DNA of 64,000 nucleotides, from NCBI RefSeq assembly GCF_014648275.1, contig NZ_BMQU01000013.1:99484-163483 (forward strand). The letters are read 5' to 3'. The DNA is from Pseudomonas laurentiana. GTDB lineage: Bacteria > Pseudomonadota > Gammaproteobacteria > Pseudomonadales > Pseudomonadaceae. This document shows, in pieces, positions 51,345 to 61,020 of this stretch. Position numbers and translations under genes: made by a program. The notes under the pieces were generated by a model. The model was not told the origin of the DNA, did not search any database, and worked only from the letters and a program-made list of their open reading frames with translations. Position 1 is the stretch's first letter. The number at the start of each line of letters is the position of its first letter.

Positions 51345-52505
51345 ATGGCAACGCTTGAATTGCGCAACGTCAACAAGACCTATGGCAGTGGCCTGCCGGA
51401 CACCTTGAAGAACATCGAGCTGAAGATCGACTCGGGCGAGTTCCTGATTCTGGTCGGCCCCTCTGGCTGCGGCAAGTCGACCTTGATGAATTGCATCGCC
51501 GGGCTGGAGCAGATCAGCGGCGGGGCGATCCTGGTGGATGATGCCGATATCAGCGGCATGAGCCCGAAGGACCGGGACATTGCCATGGTCTTTCAGTCCT
51601 ACGCGCTGTACCCGACCATGAACGTACGGGAAAACATCGCCTTTGGCCTGAAGATCCGCAAGATGCCTGCTGCGGCCATCGAAGAGGAGGTGGCGCGGGT
51701 GTCCAGGCTGCTGCAGATCGAGCATTTGCTCAACCGCAAGCCGGGCCAGCTCTCGGGAGGTCAACAACAGCGTGTGGCAATGGGCCGGGCGTTGGCGCGG
51801 CGGCCGAAGATCTACCTGTTCGATGAGCCGCTGTCCAACCTCGATGCCAAGTTGCGGGTGGAGATGCGCACCGAGATCAAGCTGATGCACCAGCGCTTGA
51901 AGACCACCACGGTCTACGTGACCCACGACCAGATCGAAGCGATGACCTTGGGTGACAAGGTCGCTGTGATGAAGGACGGGCTGATCCAGCAGTTCGGGAC
52001 CCCGCAGCAGATCTACAACGACCCGGCCAACCTGTTTGTCGCCAGCTTTATCGGCTCACCACCCATGAACTTCATTCCTTTGCGTCTGCAGCGCAAGGAC
52101 AGCCGCCTGCTGGCGCTGCTCGACAGTGGCCAGGCGCGCTGCGAGCTGCCGATGGGCATCGACGATGCGGGCCTGGAAGAGCGTGAAGTGATTCTGGGGA
52201 TTCGTCCTGAACAAGTCTGCCTGGCGCCTGAACAGCCCAATGGCCTGCCGAGCATTCGTGCCGAAGTACAGGTGATCGAGCCCACCGGCCCGGACACCCT
52301 GGTATTCGTCAACCTTAACGGTAGCAAAGTGTGCTGTCGCCTGGCGCCGGACTGCCCGGTGCAGGTGGGGGACAACCTGAACCTGCAGTTCGACCCGGCG
52401 CGTGTGTTGCTGTTTGACGCGGTCAGTGGTGAGCGGCTTGGGGTCGTCGGCAACCCGCAAGCGCATGCGCCCAAGGACAATGTGGCGCAGTTCAAGGGGC
52501 GCTGA
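51345..52505 (+). CDS. gtsD: GtsD, glucose ABC transporter ATPase
   Basis: A 386-residue MalK/MsmX-type ATPase. Walker A is GPSGCGKST (about 38-46), the signature LSGGQQQRVAMGRAL, Walker B YLFDEPLSNLD and the switch His lies in YVTHDQIEAM. The C-terminal third is the regulatory TOBE/OB region typical of sugar importers. Short spacing to gtsC; oprB follows after 54 bases. Confidence 0.94.
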   Translation: MATLELRNVNKTYGSGLPDTLKNIELKIDSGEFLILVGPSGCGKSTLMNCIAGLEQISGGAILVDDADISGMSPKDRDIAMVFQSYALYPTMNVRENIAFGLKIRKMPAAAIEEEVARVSRLLQIEHLLNRKPGQLSGGQQQRVAMGRALARRPKIYLFDEPLSNLDAKLRVEMRTEIKLMHQRLKTTTVYVTHDQIEAMTLGDKVAVMKDGLIQQFGTPQQIYNDPANLFVASFIGSPPMNFIPLRLQRKDSRLLALLDSGQARCELPMGIDDAGLEEREVILGIRPEQVCLAPEQPNGLPSIRAEVQVIEPTGPDTLVFVNLNGSKVCCRLAPDCPVQVGDNLNLQFDPARVLLFDAVSGERLGVVGNPQAHAPKDNVAQFKGR

Positions 52506-52535
52506 GCGGTCGGTAGTACGTGTCAATCCATCGAT

Positions 52536-52543
52536 AACAATAA
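52536..52543 (+). promoter_or_regulatory. Crc/Hfq catabolite-repression motif at oprB
   Basis: AACAATAA matches the AAnAAnAA motif, 16 bases before the oprB ATG and just ahead of the GAGG ribosome site. It parallels the motif at gtsA. Confidence 0.65.
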
Positions 52544-52559
52544 GACGAGGAAACAAGGG

Positions 52560-53906
52560 ATGGCTCATTGCAAACGGATCAGGTCGTTGGCTCCGCTGAC
52601 GCTGCTGGCTGCGTTCGGGGCTAGCGGTGGCGCCCACGCTGCCGGCGCTTTCGACCCGGAATCGAAATGGATGACCGGTGATTGGGGCGGCACGCGTACC
52701 GAGTTGCTGGAGAAGGGCTATGACTTCTCGCTGGAGTACGTGGGCGAGGTGGCTGGCAACCTCGACGGTGGTTACAACGATGACAGGACGGCACGCTACA
52801 GCGACCAGTTTGCCTTGGGCGTGAAGCTGGACCTGGAAAAGATCCTCGGTTGGCAGGATACCGAGTTCAAGCTGGCCGTTACGGAGCGCAGTGGTCGTAA
52901 CCTGTCCAACGATCGCATCAGCGACCCGCGTGCCGGGCAGTTCAGTTCGGTGCAGGAGGTCTGGGGGCGTGGTCAGACCTGGCGGCTGACTCAGATGTGG
53001 ATCAAGCAGCAGTATTTCGATCAGGCGCTGGATGTCAAAGTCGGCCGCTTCGGCCCGGGGGAAGACTTCAACAGCTTCCCCTGCGACTTCCAGAACCTGG
53101 CGTTCTGTGGCTCTCAGGTCGGCAACTGGGTGGGCAGCATCTGGTACAACTGGCCGGTCAGTCAGTGGGCCTTGCGGGTCAAGTACACCATTACCCCGGA
53201 GTTCTTCACTCAAGTCGGTGTGTTCGAACAGAACCCCTCCAACCTGGAAACCGGTAACGGCTTCAAGCTCAGTGGCAGTGGCACCCAAGGCATGATCCTG
53301 CCGGTGGAAATGGTCTGGTCGCCCAAGGTCAACGGCCTGCCGGGTGAGTACCGTCTGGGTTACTACTACAGCACCGCCAAGGCCGACGATGTCTATGAGG
53401 ACATCAATGGCCAGCCGCAAGCGATTACCGGTAATGACTTCAAATCGCACAGTAGCAAGCATGGCGGGTGGGTTGTCGCCCAGCAGCAGGTCACCGCGCA
53501 CAACGGTGATGCCGCACGTGGCTTGAGCCTTTTCGCCAACTTCACTGTTCACGACAAGGCCACCAACGTGGTCGACAACTACCAGCAGGTGGGTCTGGTC
53601 TACAAAGGCGCCTTCGACGGGCGAGCCAAGGATGACATCGGCTTTGGTGTGGCGCGCATCCACGTGAACGACGATGTGAAAAAACGAGCAGAGTTGCTCA
53701 ATGCTGTCAGTGGTATCAACGACTATGACAACCCGGCGTTCGTCCCTGTCCAGAAGACCGAGTACAACGCTGAGCTGTACTACGGTTTCCACGTCACCAA
53801 CTGGCTGACGGTACGGCCGAACCTGCAATACATCCGCAGCCCTGGTGGTGTGGATGAGGTGGACAACGCGGTCGTCGCCGGTCTGAAGATTCAGTCGGTG
53901 TTCTGA
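52560..53906 (+). CDS. oprB: OprB, carbohydrate-selective outer-membrane porin
   Basis: A 448-residue porin of the OprB family. The signal peptide is cleaved near residue 27 (GAHA-AG). The mature protein starts with the family pattern SKWMTGDWGGTRTELLEKGY and consists of alternating beta strands, ending in QSVF with the aromatic C-terminus needed for outer-membrane insertion. It lets glucose and related sugars into the periplasm for GtsA. Last gene of the gts unit. Confidence 0.95.
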   Translation: MAHCKRIRSLAPLTLLAAFGASGGAHAAGAFDPESKWMTGDWGGTRTELLEKGYDFSLEYVGEVAGNLDGGYNDDRTARYSDQFALGVKLDLEKILGWQDTEFKLAVTERSGRNLSNDRISDPRAGQFSSVQEVWGRGQTWRLTQMWIKQQYFDQALDVKVGRFGPGEDFNSFPCDFQNLAFCGSQVGNWVGSIWYNWPVSQWALRVKYTITPEFFTQVGVFEQNPSNLETGNGFKLSGSGTQGMILPVEMVWSPKVNGLPGEYRLGYYYSTAKADDVYEDINGQPQAITGNDFKSHSSKHGGWVVAQQQVTAHNGDAARGLSLFANFTVHDKATNVVDNYQQVGLVYKGAFDGRAKDDIGFGVARIHVNDDVKKRAELLNAVSGINDYDNPAFVPVQKTEYNAELYYGFHVTNWLTVRPNLQYIRSPGGVDEVDNAVVAGLKIQSVF

Positions 53907-54025
53907 CGTAACATGTTGTAAATTTACGCCATTTGTTGCGGCTGATTGCCAGCTTGGTCAGCACCTACCTGTAGGTGTTGATCTGGCGGGTGATAAAGCC
54001 CTTCAGTCAATCAGAGTCCTTAACC

Positions 54026-54880
54026 ATGCAAGAGCATCCGCTCCAGCGCTTTTTCACTGCGCACCGGCCGCGTCCGACCTTTGAGTGGGAGCGCCATCAG
54101 CAGCGCGACGTGCTGATTATTGACCACCCACGCTGCCAGGCGGTGTTCAGCCGTCAGGGGGCGCAGCTTCTGCATTTTCAACCGCGCGGTCAGCGCCCAT
54201 GGTTGTGGTGTGCCGCGCAGTGGCCGCAGGTTGGGGCGATTCGTGGCGGTGTGCCTGTGTGTTGGCCGTGGTATGGCCGTCATCCGAGCGAAGACCTGTG
54301 GCCTTCTCACGGGTGGGCGCGGCTGCTGGACTGGAAGCTGATCGACAGTTCGGAGGATGCCGAAGGCGTCACCCTGACCTGGCGTTTGCAGCTCTGTGAC
54401 TGGCAGGTTGACCTGCAGGCGCGGCTCGGTGATGGCATGGAGTTGCAGTTGCGTACTGAGCACCAGGACAGTTTGCCCTGCCAGTTGAGTCATGCACTGC
54501 TGGCTTACTGGCGTATCAGTGACGTTTCAAAGATAGCGCTGTCTGGGCTGGAAGGTGCGGAAGGTTACGACCAGTTGAGTCGTCAAACCTGCCGGCAGAA
54601 AGGCGAGCTGAAAGTGCAGGGCGGCTGTCAGCGGGTGTTCCAGAAGGCGGCAACGCTACAACTGCACGACCCGGCGTGGAAGCGCCAGCTGTGCATTGAT
54701 ATGGGCGACAGCGAGGACACGGTGGTCTGGCATCCTGGTAGTCGGCCGCTGATGGGTGTCAGTGGCAGCGAAACCCTGGGCTTCGTCTGCGTCGAGGCGA
54801 CCAGTGGCCACAACGACAGCCTGAGCCTGGCACCGGGCGAGCAAGCTCATCTGCGGCTGCAGGCGCACCTGTTCAATTAA
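54026..54880 (+). CDS. Aldose 1-epimerase-like, D-hexose-6-phosphate mutarotase family
   Basis: A 284-residue protein of the YeaD-like mutarotase family. Landmarks are [14 protein letters not shown] with the substrate-binding Cys/Trp region, [10 protein letters not shown] with the catalytic His, and [12 protein letters not shown] near the end. It probably speeds interconversion of glucose-6-phosphate anomers for Zwf. The start at 54026 is preferred; 17 upstream codons are open. It is 119 bases after oprB, and its end overlaps hexR by eight bases. Confidence 0.87.
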   Translation: MQEHPLQRFFTAHRPRPTFEWERHQQRDVLIIDHPRCQAVFSRQGAQLLHFQPRGQRPWLWCAAQWPQVGAIRGGVPVCWPWYGRHPSEDLWPSHGWARLLDWKLIDSSEDAEGVTLTWRLQLCDWQVDLQARLGDGMELQLRTEHQDSLPCQLSHALLAYWRISDVSKIALSGLEGAEGYDQLSRQTCRQKGELKVQGGCQRVFQKAATLQLHDPAWKRQLCIDMGDSEDTVVWHPGSRPLMGVSGSETLGFVCVEATSGHNDSLSLAPGEQAHLRLQAHLFN

Positions 54881-55742
54881 GTTCGTCGTCGATCGGGTAG
54901 CGGCTGGCGTTGAGGCTTTCCTTGATTTTGCGCAGGTGTGGCTGGAAGTCCACGCCACGGCGCAGGGTCATGCCGGTGGCCAGTACATCGAGTACCGTCA
55001 ACTGGATGATTCGCGAGGTCATCGGCATGTAGATGTCGGTGTCTTCCGGCAGCGGGATGTTCAGGCTAAGGCTGCTGGCCTTGGCCAGCGGTGAGCCGGC
55101 AGCGGTCAGGCCGAGCACCGAGGCACCGTTTTCACGGGCCAGGCGTGCGACTTCGACCAGTTCGCGGGTGCGCCCTGTGTAGGAAATGATCACGAACAGT
55201 TCGCCAGTGTGTGCCACCGACGCCAGCATGCGCTGCATCAGGACATCGGCATGTGCCGACACGGCAAGGTTGAAACGGAAGAACTTGTGTTGTGCGTCCA
55301 GCGCCACTGGGGCTGAGGCGCCGAGGCCGAAGAAGTGGATCTGCCGCGCCTGGATCAGCATGTCGACGGCGCGGCTGATCAACTGCGGGTCGAGTTGTTG
55401 GCAGGCGCTGTCCAACGAGGCGATGGCACTGCCAAAGATTTTCTGGGTATAGGCGGCCGGATCGTCATCGGCCTCGACAGCGCGACTGACGTAGGCGGCG
55501 CCACTGGCCAGGCTCTGCGCCAGTTGCAGTTTGAGTTCCGGGTAGCCGCTGACATCGAATGAGCGGCAGAAGCGGTTCACGGTCGGTTCGCTGACCTTGG
55601 CTGCTTGAGCCAATGCGGCAATGCTGAAGCGCGTCGCTTGCTGAGGGTTGAGCAGGATGACTTCGGCGACTTTGCGCTCGGCCTTGTTCAGCTCTTCAAG
55701 GCGGCCCTGGATCTGTTCCAGGAGGTTTCGCACGCGGTCCAT
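54873..55742 (-). CDS. hexR: HexR, RpiR-family repressor of hexose catabolism
   Basis: A 289-residue regulator. An N-terminal RpiR helix-turn-helix (about 1-77, [22 protein letters not shown]) is followed by a SIS domain (about 125-255, [18 protein letters not shown] and [14 protein letters not shown]) that binds KDPG. It represses zwf-pgl-eda, edd-glk and gap in P. putida; matching TTGT-N7-ACAA sites are seen at the gap/edd promoters. Divergent from zwf. Confidence 0.95.
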   Translation of the reverse strand: MDRVRNLLEQIQGRLEELNKAERKVAEVILLNPQQATRFSIAALAQAAKVSEPTVNRFCRSFDVSGYPELKLQLAQSLASGAAYVSRAVEADDDPAAYTQKIFGSAIASLDSACQQLDPQLISRAVDMLIQARQIHFFGLGASAPVALDAQHKFFRFNLAVSAHADVLMQRMLASVAHTGELFVIISYTGRTRELVEVARLARENGASVLGLTAAGSPLAKASSLSLNIPLPEDTDIYMPMTSRIIQLTVLDVLATGMTLRRGVDFQPHLRKIKESLNASRYPIDDELN

Positions 55743-55861
55743 GGTTTATGTCCTTGGGTCGAGGATGCAGCCAATAGCGGGCAGCAGCGGGCTTTTTGGG
55801 GGTGGCCTATCGTACTGATGGCCTGATTGCTTCACCACTTGAATCTGTCCAAGGGGTCAAA

Positions 55862-55884
55862 TGTTGTGTTTATTACTACATAAT
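55862..55884. promoter_or_regulatory. Possible degenerate HexR operator upstream of zwf
   Basis: In the hexR-zwf gap the AT-rich stretch contains GTGT-N8-ACAT (55866-55881), one mismatch per half from TTGT-N8-ACAA. It lies about 65 bases before the zwf start. HexR is known to bind the zwf promoter in P. putida, but the match here is imperfect. Confidence 0.45.
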
Positions 55885-55946
55885 CCCCTTGATTACTGCC
55901 CTTGAACAGGGTATTTGTACGTCAACTTGATAAAAGAACCAACATC

Positions 55947-57416
55947 ATGTCTTCGATCTCCGTTGAGCCTTGTACGTTTGCCCTGTTTGGCGCCCTTGGC
56001 GACCTGGCGCTGCGCAAGCTGTTTCCGGCGCTGTATCAGCTGGATCGCGCCGGGCTGTTGCATGCCGACACCCAGGTGCTGGCATTGGCCCGCGAACCGG
56101 GCAGCGTCGAGGAGCACCTGAAGCGGATCGAAGCGCACCTGCATGAATTCGTCGAGGCCGGACAGATAGAGGCCATTCCTCTGCAGCGCTTCCTGGCCCG
56201 TCTGAGCTACCTGCATGTGGACTTTCTCAAGGCGGATGACTACAAGGTGCTCGCCGAAAAGGTCGCCCCCGAGGCGCCGCTGATTGCCTACTTCGCGACG
56301 CCTGCGGCGGTTTATGGCGGTATCTGCGAAAACCTCGACAAGGTTGGCCTTGGCCCGCGTACCCGGGTTGTGCTGGAAAAACCGATTGGCCACGACCTGG
56401 AGTCGTCACGTCGGGTCAACGATGCGGTGGCGCAGTATTTCCCGGAAAACCGGGTCTACCGCATCGACCATTACCTGGGCAAGGAAACCGTTCAGAACCT
56501 GATTGCGCTGCGCTTCGCCAACAGCCTGTTCGAAACCCAGTGGAACCAGAATTCGATCTCCCATGTGGAGATCACCGTGGCGGAGAAGGTGGGTATCGAA
56601 GGGCGCTGGGGTTACTTCGACAAGGCCGGCCAACTGCGGGACATGATTCAGAACCACCTGCTGCAACTGCTTTGCCTGATTGCCATGGACCCGCCCAGCG
56701 ACCTGTCTGCCGACAGCATCCGTGACGAGAAGGTCAAAGTGCTCAAGGCATTGGCGCCGATCACCGGTGAAGGCCTCGGTACCCGTGTCGTGCGTGGTCA
56801 GTACATCGCCGGGTACAGCGAAGGGCGCCCGGTGCCGGGATACCTGGAAGAAGACAACGCCAACCCGCAGAGCAATACCGAAACCTTTGTTGCCTTGCGT
56901 GCCGACATTCGCAACTGGCGCTGGGCCGGTGTGCCGTTCTACCTGCGTACCGGCAAGCGGATGCCGCAGAAGTTGTCGCAAATCGTTATCCACTTCAAGG
57001 AGCCGCCGCACTACATCTTCGCGCCGGAGCAGCGTTTACAGATCGGTAACAAGCTGATCATTCGTTTGCAGCCGGACGAGGGTATTTCTCTGCGGGTGAT
57101 GACCAAGGAGCAGGGGTTGGACAAGGGCATGCAGTTACGTAGCGGCCCGTTGCAATTGAATTTTTCTGACACCTACCGCAGCACGCGCATCCCCGATGCC
57201 TATGAGCGGTTGTTGTTGGAGGTGATGCGTGGCAATCAGAACCTGTTTGTGCGCAAGGATGAAATCGAATACGCGTGGAAGTGGTGCGACCAGTTGATTG
57301 CCGGTTGGAAGAGTTCGGGCGAAGCGCCCAAGCCCTACGCCGCCGGGTCCTGGGGGCCGATGAGCTCGATCGCGCTGATAACCCGTGATGGGAGGTCGTG
57401 GTATGGCGATATCTGA
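55947..57416 (+). CDS. zwf: Zwf, glucose-6-phosphate 1-dehydrogenase
   Basis: A 489-residue enzyme oxidising glucose-6-phosphate to 6-phosphogluconolactone. The nucleotide-binding loop [10 protein letters not shown] (15-24) departs slightly from the usual GASGDLAKRK. The substrate site [13 protein letters not shown] has the catalytic His region. The ATG at 55947 is preferred; the frame is open 15 codons further upstream, but only with a TTG start. It overlaps pgl by 14 bases. Confidence 0.96.
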   Translation: MSSISVEPCTFALFGALGDLALRKLFPALYQLDRAGLLHADTQVLALAREPGSVEEHLKRIEAHLHEFVEAGQIEAIPLQRFLARLSYLHVDFLKADDYKVLAEKVAPEAPLIAYFATPAAVYGGICENLDKVGLGPRTRVVLEKPIGHDLESSRRVNDAVAQYFPENRVYRIDHYLGKETVQNLIALRFANSLFETQWNQNSISHVEITVAEKVGIEGRWGYFDKAGQLRDMIQNHLLQLLCLIAMDPPSDLSADSIRDEKVKVLKALAPITGEGLGTRVVRGQYIAGYSEGRPVPGYLEEDNANPQSNTETFVALRADIRNWRWAGVPFYLRTGKRMPQKLSQIVIHFKEPPHYIFAPEQRLQIGNKLIIRLQPDEGISLRVMTKEQGLDKGMQLRSGPLQLNFSDTYRSTRIPDAYERLLLEVMRGNQNLFVRKDEIEYAWKWCDQLIAGWKSSGEAPKPYAAGSWGPMSSIALITRDGRSWYGDI

Positions 57417-58116
57417 ACTGCAATGGCCGGCGAACGTGGCGGCGCATGCGTATGCAAGCCCGGCGCTGTTGGCTGAAGACCTGGCCAAAAACGTTGCCGA
57501 GCGCCTGAGTGCGGCCATCGCCGCCAAGGGGCAGGCCACGCTGGTGGTCTCCGGTGGTCGCAGCCCGGTGATGTTTTTCCAGTGCCTGGCTCGCCGGCCG
57601 CTGGATTGGTCGAAGGTGGTGGTCAGCCTTGCGGATGAGCGTTGGGTGCCGGTGGAGCATGTCGACAGTAATGCCGGGTTGCTCAAGCGCTACCTGTTAG
57701 TCGGGGCGGCGGCCAAGGCTCGCTTTATTGGTCTGTATCGTGCCAGCGCCAGTCTTGACGCGGCTGCTCTTGACGCTGATCAGGCCCTGGCCGAGTTGCC
57801 GCCGATTGATGTGCTGGTGTTGGGTATGGGCGATGACGGGCATACGGCATCGTTGTTTCCGGCCAGCCCGAACCTCGCCCAAGGTCTGGCAGCAGACAGC
57901 CCTCGACGTTGCCTGCCGATGCTGGCCCCAAGTGTTCCACATCAGCGCCTGAGCATGACCCGTGCCTTGCTGGGGACCGCTGCATTCACTGCCTTGTCCG
58001 TGCAAGGGCAAGGCAAACTCGCTACCCTGCGCGCCGCGCTGGCCGGGGATGACCCTGCCGAAATGCCAATTCGCGCCTTTTTACACGCCTCCCTGGATAT
58101 TTTCTGGTGCCCATGA
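57403..58116 (+). CDS. pgl: Pgl, 6-phosphogluconolactonase
   Basis: A 237-residue DevB-type lactonase, hydrolysing 6-phosphogluconolactone. Family signs are [27 protein letters not shown] and [13 protein letters not shown]. The start is preceded by a GGAGG site inside zwf. The middle enzyme of zwf-pgl-eda. Confidence 0.95.
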   Translation: MAISELQWPANVAAHAYASPALLAEDLAKNVAERLSAAIAAKGQATLVVSGGRSPVMFFQCLARRPLDWSKVVVSLADERWVPVEHVDSNAGLLKRYLLVGAAAKARFIGLYRASASLDAAALDADQALAELPPIDVLVLGMGDDGHTASLFPASPNLAQGLAADSPRRCLPMLAPSVPHQRLSMTRALLGTAAFTALSVQGQGKLATLRAALAGDDPAEMPIRAFLHASLDIFWCP

Positions 58117-58133
58117 GTCAAGGACCCGCCGTT

Positions 58134-58808
58134 ATGACCACGCATGAACATTCGCAGCCGGGCATCTCCATGGCCGACAAAATCGCGCAGATCGACCGTA
58201 TCTGCGGTGAAGCACGCATTCTTCCGGTCATCACCATTGCCCGTGAGGAAGACATTCTGCCACTGGCCGATGCCTTGGCTGCCGGCGGTTTGAAAACCCT
58301 GGAGATCACCCTGCGCTCCGAGCATGGCCTGAAAGCCATTCGTATGCTGCGTGAGCAGCGTCCCGAGTTGTGCATTGGTGCCGGCACCGTGCTCGACCGC
58401 GCGATGCTGAAGGCGGTTGAGGCGGCGGGTGCCCAGTTCATCGTTACGCCAGGCTGTACTCAGGACATCCTCGAGGCGGGCGTCGAAAGCGCCTTGCCAT
58501 TACTGCCGGGCATCAGCAGCGCTTCGGAAATCATGATGGGCTATGCCTTGGGTTACCGTCGCTTCAAGCTGTTTCCTGCGGAAATCAGCGGTGGCGTCGC
58601 AGCGATCAAGGCCTTTGGTGGCCCGTTTGGTGAGGTGCGTTTCTGCCCGACTGGCGGGGTGAATGAAAGCAACCTGAAAAGCTACATGTCCCAGCCCAAT
58701 GTGATGTGCGTGGGCGGTACCTGGATGTTCAACAGTGAGTGGGTCAAAAACCGAGACTGGGCGCGTATCCAGGCGTGCAGCGCCGAGGCATTGGCCCTGC
58801 TGGACTGA
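58134..58808 (+). CDS. eda: Eda, KDPG aldolase
   Basis: A 224-residue class I aldolase splitting KDPG to pyruvate and glyceraldehyde-3-phosphate. The Schiff-base lysine is Lys145 in YRRFKLFPAE, and the catalytic Glu region is LKTLEITLRSE. Of several in-frame starts, 58134 is preferred because an AAGGA site lies nine bases upstream. An ATG at 58113 overlapping the pgl stop would add seven residues. Confidence 0.95.
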   Translation: MTTHEHSQPGISMADKIAQIDRICGEARILPVITIAREEDILPLADALAAGGLKTLEITLRSEHGLKAIRMLREQRPELCIGAGTVLDRAMLKAVEAAGAQFIVTPGCTQDILEAGVESALPLLPGISSASEIMMGYALGYRRFKLFPAEISGGVAAIKAFGGPFGEVRFCPTGGVNESNLKSYMSQPNVMCVGGTWMFNSEWVKNRDWARIQACSAEALALLD

Positions 58809-58837
58809 CCTGTATTCGTTGTGTGCTACACGGCTTT

Positions 58838-58867
58838 AGGTGCGCTTGGTCGGCGCACCTTTTTTTT
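58838..58867 (+). terminator. Terminator of zwf-pgl-eda
   Basis: AGGTGCGC and GCGCACCT form a perfect eight-base stem with a seven-base loop, followed by eight T residues. A textbook intrinsic terminator 29 bases past the eda stop. Confidence 0.92.
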
Positions 58868-58882
58868 GCCTGCCTGAAACAC

Positions 58883-58925
58883 GTGGGCGAGTTCGCGCCC
58901 GCATCGTTGGCAAGCCAACCCCCAC
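58883..58925. repeat. REP-like element between the eda and leuA terminators
   Basis: A cruciform-like element: outer arms GTGGG/CCCAC, an inner stem GTTGG-CAAG-CCAAC (58905-58918) and a neighbouring GGGCG/CGCCC stem. The TTGGCTTGCC core on the minus strand resembles Pseudomonas REP sequences. Confidence 0.55.
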
Positions 58926-58958
58926 GAGGGGCAACACCCGTCTTTGGCTTTAAAAACA

Positions 58959-58982
58959 AACCCCCGCTAAAAAGCGGGGGTT
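58959..58982 (-). terminator. Terminator of leuA
   Basis: AACCCCCGCT and AGCGGGGGTT form a perfect ten-base stem with a four-base A-rich loop. On the minus strand it is followed by TGTTTTTA. It lies about 50 bases past the leuA stop and ends the leuA transcript. Confidence 0.9.
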
Positions 58983-59034
58983 CGTCAGCAGCCTTTCGAG
59001 GCAAGCCGTTTCAACGGCTGGGTGCCAGGCCGGT

Positions 59035-60708
59035 TTATGCGGCTTTGGCAGCCTGTTGGCTCAGCGAGCGGTTCAGTGCACTGAACAAGGCCTTGAAGCT
59101 GGCAGTGGTGATGTTTTCATCGATACCGACGCCATGCACTGGGCGACCACCGGCCACGCGCAACTCGATGTAGGCCGCTGCCTTGGCGTTGGTCCCGGCA
59201 CCGATGGCATGCTCGTTGTAATCCATGATTTCAACTGCAACCGGCAAACCGGCCACCAGTGCTTCCAGGGCGCCGTTGCCCTTGCCGCGCCAGTGCAGGG
59301 TGGTTTCGCCTTCGCCAGCGACTTCCACTTCCACAGCGCTGTGGCCGTTCTCTTCCTGCAGGCGGTGGCTAACCAGCGCATACGGCGAGTTGGCCTGCAG
59401 GTATTCGCGGTGCAGCAAGTTGTGGATCTGCTGCGCGGTCATTTCCAGGCCCAGGCGGTCAGTTTCGCCCTGTACGACCTGGCTGAACTCGATCTGCATG
59501 CGACGTGGCAGGCTGATGCCGTACTCCTGCTCGAGCAGGTAGGTGATACCGCCCTTGCCGGACTGGCTGTTGACGCGGATCACCGCCTCGTAGCTACGGC
59601 CGATGTCAGCCGGGTCGATCGGCAGGTACGGTACTTCCCAGAGGGCGTCGTCTTTCTGCTGGGCAAAGCCCTTGCGGATAGCATCCTGATGGGAGCCGGA
59701 GAAGGCCGTGTGGACCAGGTCGCCGACATACGGGTGACGTGGGTGCACGGGCAGCTGGTTGCACTCCTCGACCACCTTGCGCACGCCGTCGATGTCGGAG
59801 AAGTCCAGTTGAGGGTCGATACCCTGGGTGTAAAGGTTCAGTGCCAAGGTCACCAGGTCGACGTTGCCAGTACGCTCGCCGTTGCCGAACAGGCAGCCTT
59901 CGGCGCGGTCGGCACCGGCCATCAAGCCCAGTTCGGTAGCGGCAACACCCGTACCACGGTCGTTGTGGGTGTGCAGGCTGATGATCACGCTGTCACGACG
60001 CGAGATGTTGCGGCAGAACCACTCGATCTGGTCGGCGTAGACGTTCGGCGTCGATACTTCGACGGTGGCCGGCAGGTTGAGGATGACCTTGTGTTCCGGG
60101 GTCGGGTTCCAGACCTCGATCACGGCATCGCAGACTTCCTTGGCGAACTCCATTTCGGTTGCGCTGAAGGTCTCTGGCGAGTACTCGAATGTCCAGTGGG
60201 TGTCGGGCTGTTGGGCGGCATATTTGACGAACAGCTTGGCCGCGTTCACCGCGATGTCTTTCACGCCTTGCTTGTCCTGATTGAAGACAATGCGGCGGAA
60301 CGATGGGCTGGTGGCGTTGTACAGGTGGACGATGGCTTTCTTCGCGCCGCGCAGCGACTCGAAGGTACGGGCGATCAAGTCCTCACGGGCCTGGGTCAAC
60401 ACTTGAATGGTGGTGTCGTCAGGAATGTGACCCTCTTCGATCAAGGTGCGAACGAAATCGAAGTCGGTTTGCGATGCGGAAGGGAACGATGCCTCGATCT
60501 CTTTCACGCCAACGCTGACCAGTGTCTTCCAGAAACGCAGCTTCTTCGCCGAGTCCATTGGTTCGATCAGCGACTGGTTACCGTCACGCAAGTCCGAGCT
60601 GCACCAGATCGGCGCTTGGGTGATGGTCTTCGATGGCCAGGTACGGTCCGGCAAGTCGATGGTCGGAAACGCGCGGTATTTTTTCGAAGGGTCTTTGAGC
60701 ATGGACAT
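59035..60708 (-). CDS. leuA: LeuA, 2-isopropylmalate synthase (LeuA2 type)
   Basis: A 557-residue enzyme joining acetyl-CoA and 2-ketoisovalerate, the first step of leucine synthesis. It opens with the LeuA2 N-terminus [20 protein letters not shown] after two codons; metal and substrate residues lie in [11 protein letters not shown], with HTHNDRGT later. A C-terminal leucine-feedback domain is present ([19 protein letters not shown]). It stands apart from other leu genes. Upstream is a possible leucine-rich leader peptide. Confidence 0.96.
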   Translation of the reverse strand: MSMLKDPSKKYRAFPTIDLPDRTWPSKTITQAPIWCSSDLRDGNQSLIEPMDSAKKLRFWKTLVSVGVKEIEASFPSASQTDFDFVRTLIEEGHIPDDTTIQVLTQAREDLIARTFESLRGAKKAIVHLYNATSPSFRRIVFNQDKQGVKDIAVNAAKLFVKYAAQQPDTHWTFEYSPETFSATEMEFAKEVCDAVIEVWNPTPEHKVILNLPATVEVSTPNVYADQIEWFCRNISRRDSVIISLHTHNDRGTGVAATELGLMAGADRAEGCLFGNGERTGNVDLVTLALNLYTQGIDPQLDFSDIDGVRKVVEECNQLPVHPRHPYVGDLVHTAFSGSHQDAIRKGFAQQKDDALWEVPYLPIDPADIGRSYEAVIRVNSQSGKGGITYLLEQEYGISLPRRMQIEFSQVVQGETDRLGLEMTAQQIHNLLHREYLQANSPYALVSHRLQEENGHSAVEVEVAGEGETTLHWRGKGNGALEALVAGLPVAVEIMDYNEHAIGAGTNAKAAAYIELRVAGGRPVHGVGIDENITTASFKALFSALNRSLSQQAAKAA

Positions 60709-60786
60709 GGAAGCAATCCTTTAATGTGCGGCCTTGAAAGGGGCCCGCCGAGCAAACAAAAAGATGAAAAGGCGAGGCGACGCGAT

Positions 60787-60864
60787 TCAGCTTGGTAGTC
60801 GGGCACTGACCAGGCAAAGGCTGCGGTGTTGACGAAGCAGGAAGAGGTTCTGGAAGGTTTTCAT
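60787..60864 (-). CDS. Possible leucine-rich leader peptide of leuA
   Basis: A 25-residue reading frame on the minus strand, starting 156 bases before the leuA ATG. Leucines occupy positions 7, 9, 10, 16, 18 and 23 (six of 25), the pattern expected of an amino-acid leader peptide. The ribosome site is modest (AGGG). No clear terminator/antiterminator pair was found between its stop and leuA; the 60 bases after it are C/T-rich. Inference only. Confidence 0.45.
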   Translation of the reverse strand: MKTFQNLFLLRQHRSLCLVSARLPS

Positions 60865-60971
60865 GAGCTCAACCCTACCCAGTGGGGTGAAAGATGGCAA
60901 GCACTCGAAAAAAATTGATAGAAATGCTTAAAAAGTACTTTTTGGCGAGATTTTATAGCGCTCTATAACGT

Positions 60972-61001
60972 AAAAGGCCGCGCCAATTGCGCGGTCTTTT
61001 T
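60972..61001. terminator. Bidirectional terminator between the M23 peptidase gene and leuA
   Basis: AAAAGGCCGCGC and GCGCGGTCTTTT pair over 12 positions with one G-T pair and a five-base loop, with A/T runs on both sides. It ends xseA-M23 transcripts before leuA. Confidence 0.87.
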
Positions 61002-61020
61002 AAATGGCGCAAACCCTGCC

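Larger units (their letters stand above)
60709..61020 (-). promoter_or_regulatory. Long upstream region of leuA
   Basis: 312 bases between the M23 peptidase gene and leuA. It holds a terminator (60972-61001), an AT-rich stretch likely to contain the promoter (60900-60970), and the possible leader peptide. TATAAAAT-like sequence is present near 60953 on the minus strand, but no -35 at correct spacing could be fixed. Confidence 0.4.

Noticed and set aside
52056-53828. 590-codon minus-strand frame opposite gtsD and oprB
   Set aside because: Runs across two real genes and shows no domain pattern.
59056-60798. 580-codon plus-strand frame opposite leuA
   Set aside because: Antisense of leuA; no ribosome site or domain.
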